NCBI RefSeq assembly: GCF_025245835.1
Contig: NZ_JAOBWS010000006.1
Span: forward strand, 62,001-126,000
Length of the DNA stretch: 64,000 nucleotides
Source of the DNA: Rheinheimera sp. 4Y26
GTDB lineage: Bacteria; Pseudomonadota; Gammaproteobacteria; Enterobacterales; Alteromonadaceae
Direction of reading: 5' to 3'
The position numbers and the translations under genes are program-made. Below, one piece after another: positions 44,667-52,952 of the stretch (position 1 is the first letter of the stretch; each line of letters begins with the position of its first letter). The notes under the pieces were generated by a model. The model ran no database searches. It was not told where the DNA came from and saw nothing but the letters and a program-made list of their open reading frames with translations.

Positions 44667-44699
44667 TTGTGTTTGGGTTCCAAGGCAACAGGTTGCATC

Positions 44700-45023
44700 A
44701 TGTCAATTCATTCCAGCCCAGCGAACAGCCAGCTTAGGCAGTTACAACAGTTGCTGACGCAATTACAGCAAGCGATGGAGGCTGCACAGTGGTTGCAGGT
44801 GCAGGCGTTTGATCGGCAAATCAGTGCACTGGTGCAGCAGTTGCGCGAGCAGGGGCCGGATGCACAAACACAAGCCGCAATTGAAACTTTAAAACTGCGC
44901 TATCAGCAGCTCATTCAATATGCCAGGCAGCAGCAACTGGAGCTGGAGCAAAAAATGAAAGCATTTAATGACAATAAAGCTGGGGTATTGGCTTACCAGC
45001 AAACCACTGAGGGCAGACGTTGA
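44700..45023 (+). CDS. lafD: LafD-like flagellar chaperone (FliT-like position)
   Basis: 107 aa, highly helical and Gln-rich (QLRQLQQLLTQLQQAMEAAQ, LKLRYQQLIQYARQQQLEL). Position after the FliS gene and before the FliK-like gene, plus size and coiled-coil composition, match LafD/FliT, a chaperone for the cap protein. Sequence of this family is poorly conserved, so assignment rests mainly on gene order. I chose ATG 44700; the longer frame from 44559 overlaps the sigma-54 promoter. Its stop overlaps the next start (TGATG). Confidence 0.7.
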   Translation: MSIHSSPANSQLRQLQQLLTQLQQAMEAAQWLQVQAFDRQISALVQQLREQGPDAQTQAAIETLKLRYQQLIQYARQQQLELEQKMKAFNDNKAGVLAYQQTTEGRR

Positions 45024-46435
45024 TGTTGCCACTGACCAATACCACAAAAAGTCCGGCAACGGGCAGTCTGTTATCTGCTTCGCCTGTGTTACCCGGACAG
45101 ATTGATGCTACCGCACAAGAGCAGAGCAGCGAAGATCAAACAGCTGCTTTGCTGGATTTAAGCATGTTGCTGGAACAACCTTACCCTGAAGATGCGCAGC
45201 AGGAAGCTGTCGCTTCGTTGTTATCACAAGAGGCTGAGATGCCGCTTACAGACCTGACTCAGGCAGCAGAGCCAGAGATGGGAGTCGTGACAAACCAGGC
45301 ACAACAACTGCTTCAGGCTCAACAAAGCGCAATATTGGCGGCTGGTTATAGCCAAAGTCAGTCGTTGCTGCCACATACTTTTGTTCATCAGACAGCTCTG
45401 GCAGCTATGCCACAGTTAACATCATCAGCAGAGTCCGGGCAGGATGGCACTGTAAGTATGCCGTTGCCAACAGCGCTTTATCAAAACAGTGTTGCGATGC
45501 CTGCGGTATCAGGCATGAATGGTATGCAGTCCGGGCCAATTTCGCCTTTTAGCACACTGCTTAACCCACAAATAACGTTGCAATCTGGTTCGCCGTTGAC
45601 TGTTCCGCTTGCCACCCAGCTGGCAGCACAGACTGCCGCAGAAACTATTACTGTGCCGGCAGTGGCGGGCGCTCTGCAAGCACTGGCACCTGCACAAGCT
45701 CCTGGCGCTTTAGTACAGAGTTTGAGCAGACCACCACTCACTTCAGAAACTTCAGCAGCTGCCGGTATAGTGGCATCTCAAAGCAACACGGCTGCGGCTT
45801 TGCAGTTGTTATCGGCTGAAAGTGGCAAAGTGGCACTTGCTGGCGAAGCGGGAAACATCAGCTCCCGGTCGCTGTTCACCACTTCACAGCCTGCCACTTT
45901 TTCTGCGTCGACCTTGCTGACGACTGACAACGCCGCTGCCGCTGTATTGCAGTCTGCTGGCGGTAATGCAGCGCTCAGTTCGCAGCATCAGTGGCAATCA
46001 GAGCCTATGCCTGCGGATCCGGCCCGTTTTGGTCAAAGGTTAGTGGCGCTTTTAACTGACAAAGTGGACATACAGCTTGGACTTGGTGTGAACAGAGCCA
46101 TGATCAGGTTGGATCCGCCAACGCTTGGCAGTATTGATCTGTCGATTCAGTTTGAAGGTGAAAAGTTAACAGTGCAGCTTAATAGCAGCAATGGTCAGCT
46201 GAAAGAAGCGATGCAACAAGGCCTGGATCAACTGCGCACCAACCTGCAACTGAAGTTAGGTGCTGACACGCTGATTGAACTTCGGATGGGGCCGGACAAC
46301 CAGTCCAGGCAACAGCATGAACGTCATGCCCCGCCGGCGGACGAAATCGCAGCTAATATTGCCGGAGCAGAACAAACAGAAAATCAGGATTCAGTTGTTG
46401 CTGTAACAACAGGCCTGGTGAATCAATTGGTTTAA
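45023..46435 (+). CDS. lafE: Lateral flagellar hook-length control protein (FliK family)
   Basis: 470 aa. The long N-terminal part is low-complexity, rich in Ala, Gln, Ser and Leu, as in the secreted ruler portion of FliK. The C-terminal Flg_hook domain (about 330-430) contains LDPPTLGSIDLSIQFEGEKL and LKEAMQQGLDQLRTNL, conserved in FliK and required for switching export specificity. ATG 45023 overlaps the lafD stop; a TTG 3 nt upstream is also possible. Confidence 0.88.
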   Translation: MLPLTNTTKSPATGSLLSASPVLPGQIDATAQEQSSEDQTAALLDLSMLLEQPYPEDAQQEAVASLLSQEAEMPLTDLTQAAEPEMGVVTNQAQQLLQAQQSAILAAGYSQSQSLLPHTFVHQTALAAMPQLTSSAESGQDGTVSMPLPTALYQNSVAMPAVSGMNGMQSGPISPFSTLLNPQITLQSGSPLTVPLATQLAAQTAAETITVPAVAGALQALAPAQAPGALVQSLSRPPLTSETSAAAGIVASQSNTAAALQLLSAESGKVALAGEAGNISSRSLFTTSQPATFSASTLLTTDNAAAAVLQSAGGNAALSSQHQWQSEPMPADPARFGQRLVALLTDKVDIQLGLGVNRAMIRLDPPTLGSIDLSIQFEGEKLTVQLNSSNGQLKEAMQQGLDQLRTNLQLKLGADTLIELRMGPDNQSRQQHERHAPPADEIAANIAGAEQTENQDSVVAVTTGLVNQLV

Positions 46436-46461
46436 TGCCAGAAGGCACAGAGGATAAACAG

Positions 46462-46890
46462 ATGCAAAAATTGGTGTGGCTGCTGTTAACGCTGTTAGTG
46501 GGTGGTGCTGCAGGTGCTTATTATTGGTTTCAGACCAATTTTAATCAGCAACAAGCGGAAGTTTTAAGTGTGCAGCCGCTGTTCCATCCGATGGAAAAAT
46601 TTGTGATGAGTGTGGCCAGCGATCCAAATTCCAGATATCTGGTGCTGGAATTGACGCTGGTCAGCCACAAAGCCAGCACCATCGAAGCGTTAAAAGAAGC
46701 CACCCCTTTATTGCGTAATGTGCTGGTGGAGCATTTTGCGACCACCAGCCATATGGAAGTGAAGGTTGCGATGCAGCAGGTGGCCAAGGTTCAGGACGAG
46801 TTGCTGACGAAGTTTAATAAAGCCCTTGCCGACAACAAGTACGAACATCAACTCGATAAAGTATTGATTACGAATATGTTTATTCAGTAG
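46462..46890 (+). CDS. lafF: Flagellar basal body-associated protein FliL (lateral)
   Basis: 142 aa from ATG 46462, which has AGAGGA upstream; an ATG at 46435 overlapping the lafE stop would add nine residues. One N-terminal transmembrane helix (about 4-22, LVWLLLTLLVGGAAGAYYW) and a periplasmic FliL domain (FVMSV, YLVLELTLV, LLRNVLVEHF). FliL rings surround and support the stator. Lies between the FliK-like and sigma-28 genes as in Vibrio lafEFS. Confidence 0.85.
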   Translation: MQKLVWLLLTLLVGGAAGAYYWFQTNFNQQQAEVLSVQPLFHPMEKFVMSVASDPNSRYLVLELTLVSHKASTIEALKEATPLLRNVLVEHFATTSHMEVKVAMQQVAKVQDELLTKFNKALADNKYEHQLDKVLITNMFIQ

Positions 46891-46898
46891 GGCGCCCC

Positions 46899-47618
46899 AT
46901 GTTGGCAGAGCATCAATGGTCAGACGCAGAGCAGCAGTGCAGCGATACTCAGGTCGTCAGCAATGAAAATGAGCTGCTACAGAAGTACAGCATTCTGGTC
47001 AAACGGGCTGCAGCACATCTGCGCAGTTTGTCTGGCGCTATGGTCGACTCCGACGATTTGCTGCAGGTTGGTCTATTGGGTTTGTTATCTGCCATCCGCC
47101 GTTATGGGCGGGAACCAGATGAGTATTTTGAAGCTTATGCTTTTAAAAGAGTGCGCGGTGCCATGCTGGATGAGTTCAGACGCACCGATTGGCGGGCGAG
47201 GCAACAGCGCCAGCAGGCGCATCAGTTCAGGGATGCCAGCCGTGATCTGATGCGTCAGCTTGGCAGAGCTCCCACTCATGAAGAGCTGAGTCAGCACCTG
47301 GGTATTGATAACGCCAGGCTGCATGAGCTGATGTATCTGGATCAGGCCGAATCGATGGAAAGTCTGGATGCTTTGTTGGAGCAACAACAGCATGCGGCGC
47401 TGGGGGAAACCTCACTGAGCGCGCTGGAAGTGAAGATGTCGCTCAAGCAGGCGATGGCTGATTTGCCGGAGCGAAATAAACTGCTGCTGCATCTTTATTA
47501 CAGCCATGAGCTGAATATGAAAGAAATTGCGTTGGTGCTGGAGCTGACTGAATCCAGAGTTTGTCAGTTGCACAAGCAGTCCATTGAAATGCTGAATAAA
47601 AAACTGTCACAGTGGTAA
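46899..47618 (+). CDS. lafS: Lateral flagellar sigma factor (sigma-28, FliA family)
   Basis: 239 aa. Region 2 (DDLLQVGLLGLLSAIRRY, FEAYAFKRVRGAMLDEFRRTDW), region 3 (LGRAPTHEELSQHLGI) and region 4 (LPERNKLLLHLYYSHELNMKEIA...LTESRVCQLHKQSI) are complete. Directs RNA polymerase to late lateral genes such as lafA. Its placement next to FliL and the stator genes is diagnostic of the lateral system; polar FliA lies with flhF/fleN. The anti-sigma factor FlgM is not in the window. Confidence 0.95.
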   Translation: MLAEHQWSDAEQQCSDTQVVSNENELLQKYSILVKRAAAHLRSLSGAMVDSDDLLQVGLLGLLSAIRRYGREPDEYFEAYAFKRVRGAMLDEFRRTDWRARQQRQQAHQFRDASRDLMRQLGRAPTHEELSQHLGIDNARLHELMYLDQAESMESLDALLEQQQHAALGETSLSALEVKMSLKQAMADLPERNKLLLHLYYSHELNMKEIALVLELTESRVCQLHKQSIEMLNKKLSQW

Positions 47619-47636
47619 CAGAGTAGGGCTAAGGCA

Positions 47637-48494
47637 ATGCAAAGAATAGTTGGATTAATAGTGGTGCTGGCGGCCGTCATCGGTGGTTTTATGATTGCCG
47701 GCGGTAACCCGGCCATGTTGTGGCAACCCGCTGAGTTTGTTGTTATTTTTGGGGCTGCAATCGGCGCTTTAATTATCGGCAACAGCAAATATGTGCTCAA
47801 AGATATGCTGCAGCAAATTAAAGCGCAGTTTGTGGCACAACCAGATCAGGCCCAGTTATATAAAGAATTACTGCTGCTGATGTATCAGCTGCTTGAAACC
47901 ATCCGCAGCAAAGGTTTCCGTGAACTGGAAGATCATGTCGAAAACCCGGAAACCAGCTCTATCTTTATTTCTTATCCTGCGGTGCTGGCGAATCCGGATC
48001 TGCTGATGTTTGTCTGTGACAACCTGAGGCTGATCAGTATGACCAAAAGTTCGCCCCACGATTTAGACGCCACGCTGGAGCAGGAAATTATCCATATTGA
48101 AGACCAGCACCTGAAGCCAAGTCACTCTTTGCATACCATTGCCGAGGCGATGCCGGGCTTTGGTATTTTGGCGGCGGTCGGCGGCATTATTATTACCATG
48201 CAGCATCTGGACGGTCCGCTCACCAGTATCGGTTATCACGTTGCTGCAGCGCTGGTGGGTACCTTTATTGGTATTTTTGGCTGTTATTGTCTGTTCGAAC
48301 CGCTCAGCACCGCGATGGAATCTTATGTAAAAAAGAAAATTGCCGTACTTGAATGTGTGCGCGCCATGCTGGTGGCGCATATGAAAGGCCATGTGGCAGT
48401 GATTGCAACTGATTGTGGCCGTAAATTGATTAATGAAGAGATTAAACCGTCCTTTACCGAGATGGAAAACTGGATCAACAACAAGGCGGCCTGA
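47637..48494 (+). CDS. lafT: Lateral flagellar stator protein MotA type
   Basis: 285 aa, four transmembrane helices (first IVGLIVVLAAVIGGFMIAGG). The MotA/TolQ core includes AEAMPGFGILAAVGGIIITM with the conserved Pro and the helix ending YVKKKIAVLECVRAMLVAH. Ion channel partner of the MotB-type protein whose ATG overlaps its stop (TGATG). Closest to proton-type MotA by the cluster context. Confidence 0.95.
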   Translation: MQRIVGLIVVLAAVIGGFMIAGGNPAMLWQPAEFVVIFGAAIGALIIGNSKYVLKDMLQQIKAQFVAQPDQAQLYKELLLLMYQLLETIRSKGFRELEDHVENPETSSIFISYPAVLANPDLLMFVCDNLRLISMTKSSPHDLDATLEQEIIHIEDQHLKPSHSLHTIAEAMPGFGILAAVGGIIITMQHLDGPLTSIGYHVAAALVGTFIGIFGCYCLFEPLSTAMESYVKKKIAVLECVRAMLVAHMKGHVAVIATDCGRKLINEEIKPSFTEMENWINNKAA

Positions 48495-49477
48495 TGAACG
48501 AAACCACACCAGTGATAATCCGCCGTTCCGGGCGGCGCGGTCAGGAGGAGAAAAACAGCGGCGCCTGGAAAGTGGCTTTTGCTGACTTTACGCTGGCAAT
48601 GATGGCTTTTTTTATGGTGTTGTGGATTTTAGAAGTATCAACGGTGAAAGAACGGGTCAAAGTGGCGACTTTTATGCGGACTCAGTCCATTCTGGGCGGC
48701 CATACCGACCCATTTGATACTGTGAATAGTCCTTATCCGGTCGACCTTGGCGGCTCACCTTCCCCGGTGGAAAAAGAAGTGTCAGACAACGAGCTGCCGC
48801 AAAATTATATTGCTGGTATGTCGGCCCATCTGGAAGTGCCTGAGGGCAAAAGAGAACCTTCCGCTGGTATGGGCGATAAACTCAGCTCATTGATTAGCGG
48901 CCAATATGACACGCCTGCAGATCTCAGCACTCTTGCCCAGGCCTTTCGGGAATTTGCCGAAACCAATAAAGCCGACGCTAACCTGATGGTGGAACAAATA
49001 CCAGCAGGTCTTAGGGTAATTATCCGCGACAGTGAAAACCGCCAGATGTTTATACGTGGTCAGGTGCAGATGACCCCTTATTTTGAAGATTTACTGCTGA
49101 AGTTAGGCCCGGTGTTCGGCAAAATTCAAAACAAACTGTTGTTATCAGGTCATACCGATGCCACCAGCTTTAACAGCAGCCAGTACAGTAACTGGGAGCT
49201 GTCCGGCGATCGTGCCTTGCAGGCCCGGCAAGTGTTGGCGGCCGGCGGTATGCCACCGGAACGAATAGCCCAGGTTAGTGCCTTTGCGGAAACTATGTTG
49301 CTGAATAAAGCGGCGCCCGGCGCCAGCGAAAATCGTCGTATTGAATTGTTGATCCTGACCAAAAAAGCTGAACAACAGCTGCTCGACATGTTCTCCACCG
49401 AAAAAGAAAACAACGCACTGGATGAGGCGGCAGAAGCTGCCCGCAAAAATGAGCCTGTGCTCAGAACTAAATCTTAG
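48494..49477 (+). CDS. lafU: Lateral flagellar stator protein MotB type
   Basis: 327 aa. A short cytoplasmic segment, one transmembrane helix carrying the ion-carrying Asp (AFADFTLAMMAFFMVLWIL), then a periplasmic plug and an OmpA-like peptidoglycan-binding domain (LLSGHTDATSF, NWELSGDRALQARQVL, NRRIELLILT). Anchors the stator to the cell wall. In Vibrio, LafTU are proton driven; the coupling ion here cannot be proved from sequence. Confidence 0.95.
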   Translation: MNETTPVIIRRSGRRGQEEKNSGAWKVAFADFTLAMMAFFMVLWILEVSTVKERVKVATFMRTQSILGGHTDPFDTVNSPYPVDLGGSPSPVEKEVSDNELPQNYIAGMSAHLEVPEGKREPSAGMGDKLSSLISGQYDTPADLSTLAQAFREFAETNKADANLMVEQIPAGLRVIIRDSENRQMFIRGQVQMTPYFEDLLLKLGPVFGKIQNKLLLSGHTDATSFNSSQYSNWELSGDRALQARQVLAAGGMPPERIAQVSAFAETMLLNKAAPGASENRRIELLILTKKAEQQLLDMFSTEKENNALDEAAEAARKNEPVLRTKS

Positions 49478-49484
49478 GAATGTT

Positions 49485-49901
49485 ATGCCGTATTTACGCC
49501 AGCAAGGTGGCCGTCAGTTTTATCGTTGGTATTTTTATGACCCGGCACAGTCACTGGAACTCCAGACTAAAGGTATTTCCGTGCGTTTGCTCAGGTCTTC
49601 CTGGTTTGGCGGTGACATAGGTTTGGCCGTGGTGAAAGACATGAGTATCGGCGGCTGCGGTTTGCTGGTGCCAACCCTTGATCAGGTGCCCGACAAGTTC
49701 TGGGTGATGTATGACAATGATATTAAAGTAAAAGCTTTGGTTCGATATCGCAAAAAGGTCAATGACAAGCTAGAGTTTCTTGGATTGCAGTGGCTTGGTA
49801 AAGATTACGCAGTAAGGCTCAAGTTGCTGCGCAGACTGCGCCGTATGGCCTTTATGCAAAAACACGATCACTTCCGTTTGGTTGCCAGTGCGTCCCGATA
49901 A
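49485..49901 (+). CDS. PilZ-domain c-di-GMP receptor inside the lateral flagellar cluster
   Basis: 138 aa from ATG 49485 (AGGA 5 nt upstream), 7 nt after lafU and 18 nt before fliM. It shows both c-di-GMP binding motifs of PilZ: RxxxR as R10-QFY-R14 and DxSxxG as D52-MSIG-G57, followed by a beta-barrel-like remainder (LGLQWLGKDYAVRLKLLRRL). No YcgR-type N-terminal domain. Position between the stator and C-ring genes suggests it acts on the motor, like a minimal YcgR-type brake, but this is inference. I do not recall this gene from the described Vibrio lateral clusters. Confidence 0.8.
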   Translation: MPYLRQQGGRQFYRWYFYDPAQSLELQTKGISVRLLRSSWFGGDIGLAVVKDMSIGGCGLLVPTLDQVPDKFWVMYDNDIKVKALVRYRKKVNDKLEFLGLQWLGKDYAVRLKLLRRLRRMAFMQKHDHFRLVASASR

Positions 49902-49919
49902 CCTTTATGCAAAACAGGT

Positions 49920-50822
49920 ATGTTCAATCTGATGAGTGGTTATAAACAGCAACTAATAAAGCTGCTGAAAGGCGAACAGGCGGCGGCTTTACAGCCTTAC
50001 GCGCTGACAGCACAGCAGCGGCATTTTGAAATCGCCAGTTCGGTGGCCCGTAGCCGGCTGACCGATTATGGCAATGCATTGCAGGCCGAACTGGGCCGGA
50101 TGCTCAGAGACGTTGAGTTCAGTCTGGATGTCAATCTGTGTAGCAGTGTGGGTCTGGAGCAATGGCTGGCTGAACCTGGCGTGTTATTACTGGATTCAAC
50201 CTTGCCGCTGGAAAAAGACCTGTTGTGTTATATGTCGATCGATTTTCAGGCAGTACACAATATGGCCGATTTGTGTTTAGGCGGCCGGCTCAGTGAAGAG
50301 CAGACTCTGGTTGAAAAAGTCGAACTCAGCAGTTCAGAACTGCGCATCAGCTGTCGTTTATTGCAAAAACAAATGCAGGTGCTGATGCAGTCTTTGTTTA
50401 ATCAACATTTGCCGCTTTCCGCCTATGTGTATAAGCAGCAGCTGCAGTTTGAACCTTATGCTTATATGCCGTTTAAAGTGCGTTTTATCCTCGACAATAC
50501 GGTAGTCAGCTGGTTTATCTGGTTGCCGGTAGAGTTGTTTCTGGCCGACAACATCAGCTCCCCTGTGCAGGAAACTGTATTAGTGCCGGGCCCGGTATTC
50601 ACTGAATGGGAGCAGGTGCCGGTGGCGGCGCAGATTGAAATGGCACGAAAACAAGTCACAGTGCAACAACTGGAAAACTGGTTACAGGGCGAGGTGTTGC
50701 CGCTTGAGTTATTCACCCGGATGCCATTTAGGCTTGGCAAACAAACCTTGTTTTATGGTGTGGTGGCCGAAGAGGGCAACCAGTTAATGTTTCAAGTCAG
50801 CACTATTGCAGAGAACAAATAA
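49920..50822 (+). CDS. fliM: Lateral flagellar motor switch protein FliM
   Basis: 300 aa. FliM middle domain and C-terminal SpoA-like domain are recognisable (SSVARSRLTDYGNALQAELG; GEVLPLELFTRMPFRLGKQTL). The N-terminus begins MFNLMSGYKQQLIKLL and lacks the LSQxEIDALL-type CheY-binding peptide of chemotactic FliM, as known for lateral FliM proteins. Forms the C-ring with FliG and FliN. Stop overlaps the fliN start. Confidence 0.88.
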   Translation: MFNLMSGYKQQLIKLLKGEQAAALQPYALTAQQRHFEIASSVARSRLTDYGNALQAELGRMLRDVEFSLDVNLCSSVGLEQWLAEPGVLLLDSTLPLEKDLLCYMSIDFQAVHNMADLCLGGRLSEEQTLVEKVELSSSELRISCRLLQKQMQVLMQSLFNQHLPLSAYVYKQQLQFEPYAYMPFKVRFILDNTVVSWFIWLPVELFLADNISSPVQETVLVPGPVFTEWEQVPVAAQIEMARKQVTVQQLENWLQGEVLPLELFTRMPFRLGKQTLFYGVVAEEGNQLMFQVSTIAENK

Positions 50823-51178
50823 TGAGCGAAACACAACACAACAATACCAATCCCCTGGCTGAGCTCGATATGCTGGAAATGGATGATTTATTTGGTGATG
50901 GCCAGGGCTCAAAAAGTGCGCCGGCCGGCAGCAGTATCTCCCGTTTTATGGATGTGCCGCTGACAGTGACGCTTGAAGTGTCCAGTGCTGAAGTAACCTT
51001 GGGTGAATTGTCCAAAGCCCAGGCCGGAGATGTGCTGGCGCTGGAAAAGACTGTGGGCGAACCACTGGATGTGAAGGTCAACGGTGTGCTTTTTGCCAAA
51101 GCTGAAGTAGTAATGGTGAACGGCAAATACGGCCTGAAGTTTGTCAGCGCTACAAAAGAGCCCGCTGAGAATGGCTAA
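50822..51178 (+). CDS. fliN: Lateral flagellar motor switch protein FliN
   Basis: 118 aa. C-terminal SpoA domain with FMDVPLTVTLEVSSAEVTLGEL, the KAQAGDVLAL stretch and VNGVLFAKAEVVMVNGKYGLK, all typical of FliN; the acidic N-terminal tail is variable. Part of the C-ring and docking site for the FliH-FliI export complex. Starts at the fliM stop (TAATG) and overlaps fliP by 8 nt. Confidence 0.93.
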   Translation: MSETQHNNTNPLAELDMLEMDDLFGDGQGSKSAPAGSSISRFMDVPLTVTLEVSSAEVTLGELSKAQAGDVLALEKTVGEPLDVKVNGVLFAKAEVVMVNGKYGLKFVSATKEPAENG

Positions 51179-51911
51179 AAACTGGCTGTTGTGGGCAGTA
51201 CTACTGTTATTGCCTTTTGGGCTTTCGGCCGAGGATCTGACGTTACTGTCGGTCAAAGACAGCGAGTTCGGTCAGGATTACAGCGTCAAGCTGCAAATTG
51301 TGTTGTTGATGACAGTACTGAGCCTGTTGCCCGGTATTGTGCTGATGATGACGTCTTTTACCCGCATTATTATTGTGCTGGCTATTTTGCGCCAGGCGCT
51401 CGGACTGGCGCAAAGCCCGCCAAACCGTATTTTGATCAGTATTGCGCTGATGTTGAGTTTATTAATTATGCGGCCTGTGTGGCAGGACATTTATCAGAAT
51501 GCGGTGAAACCCTATCAGGCCGATAGCATGACGCTGGAACAAGCCATTGCCAGAGCTGAAATTCCGGTGCGGCAGTTTATGTTGGCGCAGGTGCGGGAAA
51601 ACGAACTGCACCAGGTGCTCAAAATTGCCAGAGAACCCACCACTATGGCGGCAGCCGATGTGCCTTTTGATGTGTTATTGCCGGCTTTTGTGCTGAGTGA
51701 ACTGACCACCGCCTTTCAGATTGGTTTTATGTTGTTTATTCCTTTTTTGATCATCGATTTGGTGGTGGCCAGTGTGCTGATGTCGATGGGGATGATGATG
51801 TTGTCGCCTTTGATTATCAGCCTGCCCTTTAAGCTGATGATTTTTGTACTGGCGGACGGCTGGTCAATGGTGGCCGGCACCTTGTCTGCCACCTTTGGAG
51901 CTGCACCATGA
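51171..51911 (+). CDS. fliP: Flagellar type III export gate protein FliP (lateral)
   Basis: 246 aa. Signal peptide-like N-terminus (LLWAVLLLLPFGLSAE) and the invariant MTSFTRIIIVLAILRQALG (about 59-78), with the second signature FIPFLIIDLVVASVLMSMGMM. Core of the export gate pentamer with FliQ and FliR. Start ATG 51171 lies inside the end of fliN. Confidence 0.97.
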   Translation: MAKNWLLWAVLLLLPFGLSAEDLTLLSVKDSEFGQDYSVKLQIVLLMTVLSLLPGIVLMMTSFTRIIIVLAILRQALGLAQSPPNRILISIALMLSLLIMRPVWQDIYQNAVKPYQADSMTLEQAIARAEIPVRQFMLAQVRENELHQVLKIAREPTTMAAADVPFDVLLPAFVLSELTTAFQIGFMLFIPFLIIDLVVASVLMSMGMMMLSPLIISLPFKLMIFVLADGWSMVAGTLSATFGAAP

Positions 51912-52177
51912 ACACCGGCATGGCGGTCGAGCTGGTGAGCAACGCCATTTTTATGATTATTGAAATCCTGCTGGTGCTGATAGTGCCGGGTTTATTGCTT
52001 GGCATAGTCGTGGCGATATTTCAGGCGGCAACCTCTATTCAGGAACAAACTCTGACCTTTTTACCGCGGATGTTATTAACCCTGCTGATGGTGGTATTTG
52101 CCGGACATTGGATGATCCAAAAACTGCTGGATTTATTTGCCGGACTCAGCCAGATGATCCCCGGAGCTATTGGGTGA
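51908..52177 (+). CDS. fliQ: Flagellar export gate protein FliQ (lateral)
   Basis: 89 aa, two transmembrane helices, with the conserved VAIFQAATSIQEQTLTFLPR loop. Starts in the fliP stop (ATGA overlap) and its own stop overlaps the GTG start of fliR. Confidence 0.96.
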   Translation: MNTGMAVELVSNAIFMIIEILLVLIVPGLLLGIVVAIFQAATSIQEQTLTFLPRMLLTLLMVVFAGHWMIQKLLDLFAGLSQMIPGAIG

Positions 52178-52950
52178 ATGCGCTGCTGAATCTGACCAGC
52201 GATCAACTCATGGTCTGGTTTGGCACTATCTGGTGGCCTTTTATCCGGCTGGCCGCTTTTTTCTGGATTTTACCTGTGTATGACAACCCGGCCGTTGCAC
52301 CCAGAGCCAAGGTGATGACGGCGCTGTTTTTAAGTTTTTTATTGTCTTCGTATGTGGAAGTGGTGCCTGTTGACCCTTTTTCAGTGGAAGGGGCCATTGT
52401 GACCGGCGAGCAGATCCTGTTTGCACTGATCATGGCGGCGGCGGTGCGGATGTTGTTTGATGTGCTGGCGCTGGTGGGTTTAACCATTTCGATGCAAATG
52501 GGCTTGTCGATGGCGATGATGATGGACCCAGGCAGCGGTGATCAGGTGTCTGTACTCAGTCAGCTGTTCTGGGTGATGACGGTGCTGCTGTTTTTTGCCT
52601 TTGATGGTCATTTAATTTCGTTGCAGCTGATGGTCGACAGTTTTGCGTTATGGCCTGTGGGCAGCAGTTTGTATCAACTGGATTTACCGGCGCTGATCTC
52701 GCTGTTTGGCTGGATGCTGGGGGCCACTTTAACTGTGGCATTGCCGGCCATTATTGCCATGTTGCTGGTGAATTTAACCTTTGGTGTGGCCAGCCGCTCT
52801 GCCCCCAGTATGAACTTGTTTGCGCTTGGTTTTCCGATGGCACTGTTGCTGGGTTTTGTCTGTGTTTATCTGACGTTGTATCAGATGGGCGAACACTTTT
52901 TTAGTCTGGCCGAATATGTTTTTGCCCTGATGCGTCAGGCTATGGGTTAA
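52174..52950 (+). CDS. fliR: Flagellar export gate protein FliR (lateral)
   Basis: 258 aa with about six membrane helices; the motifs FFWILPVYDNPAVAPRAKV near the N-terminus and GLSMAMMMDP in the middle are FliR hallmarks. Start is GTG 52174, overlapping the fliQ stop by 4 nt (GTGA); no ATG lies at a suitable position. Completes the FliP5Q4R1 gate. Confidence 0.93.
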   Translation: MNALLNLTSDQLMVWFGTIWWPFIRLAAFFWILPVYDNPAVAPRAKVMTALFLSFLLSSYVEVVPVDPFSVEGAIVTGEQILFALIMAAAVRMLFDVLALVGLTISMQMGLSMAMMMDPGSGDQVSVLSQLFWVMTVLLFFAFDGHLISLQLMVDSFALWPVGSSLYQLDLPALISLFGWMLGATLTVALPAIIAMLLVNLTFGVASRSAPSMNLFALGFPMALLLGFVCVYLTLYQMGEHFFSLAEYVFALMRQAMG

Positions 52951-52952
52951 CA

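Noticed and set aside
44559-44699. Longer N-terminus for LafD
   Set aside because: It would cover the sigma-54 promoter and adds a hydrophobic stretch foreign to this chaperone type.
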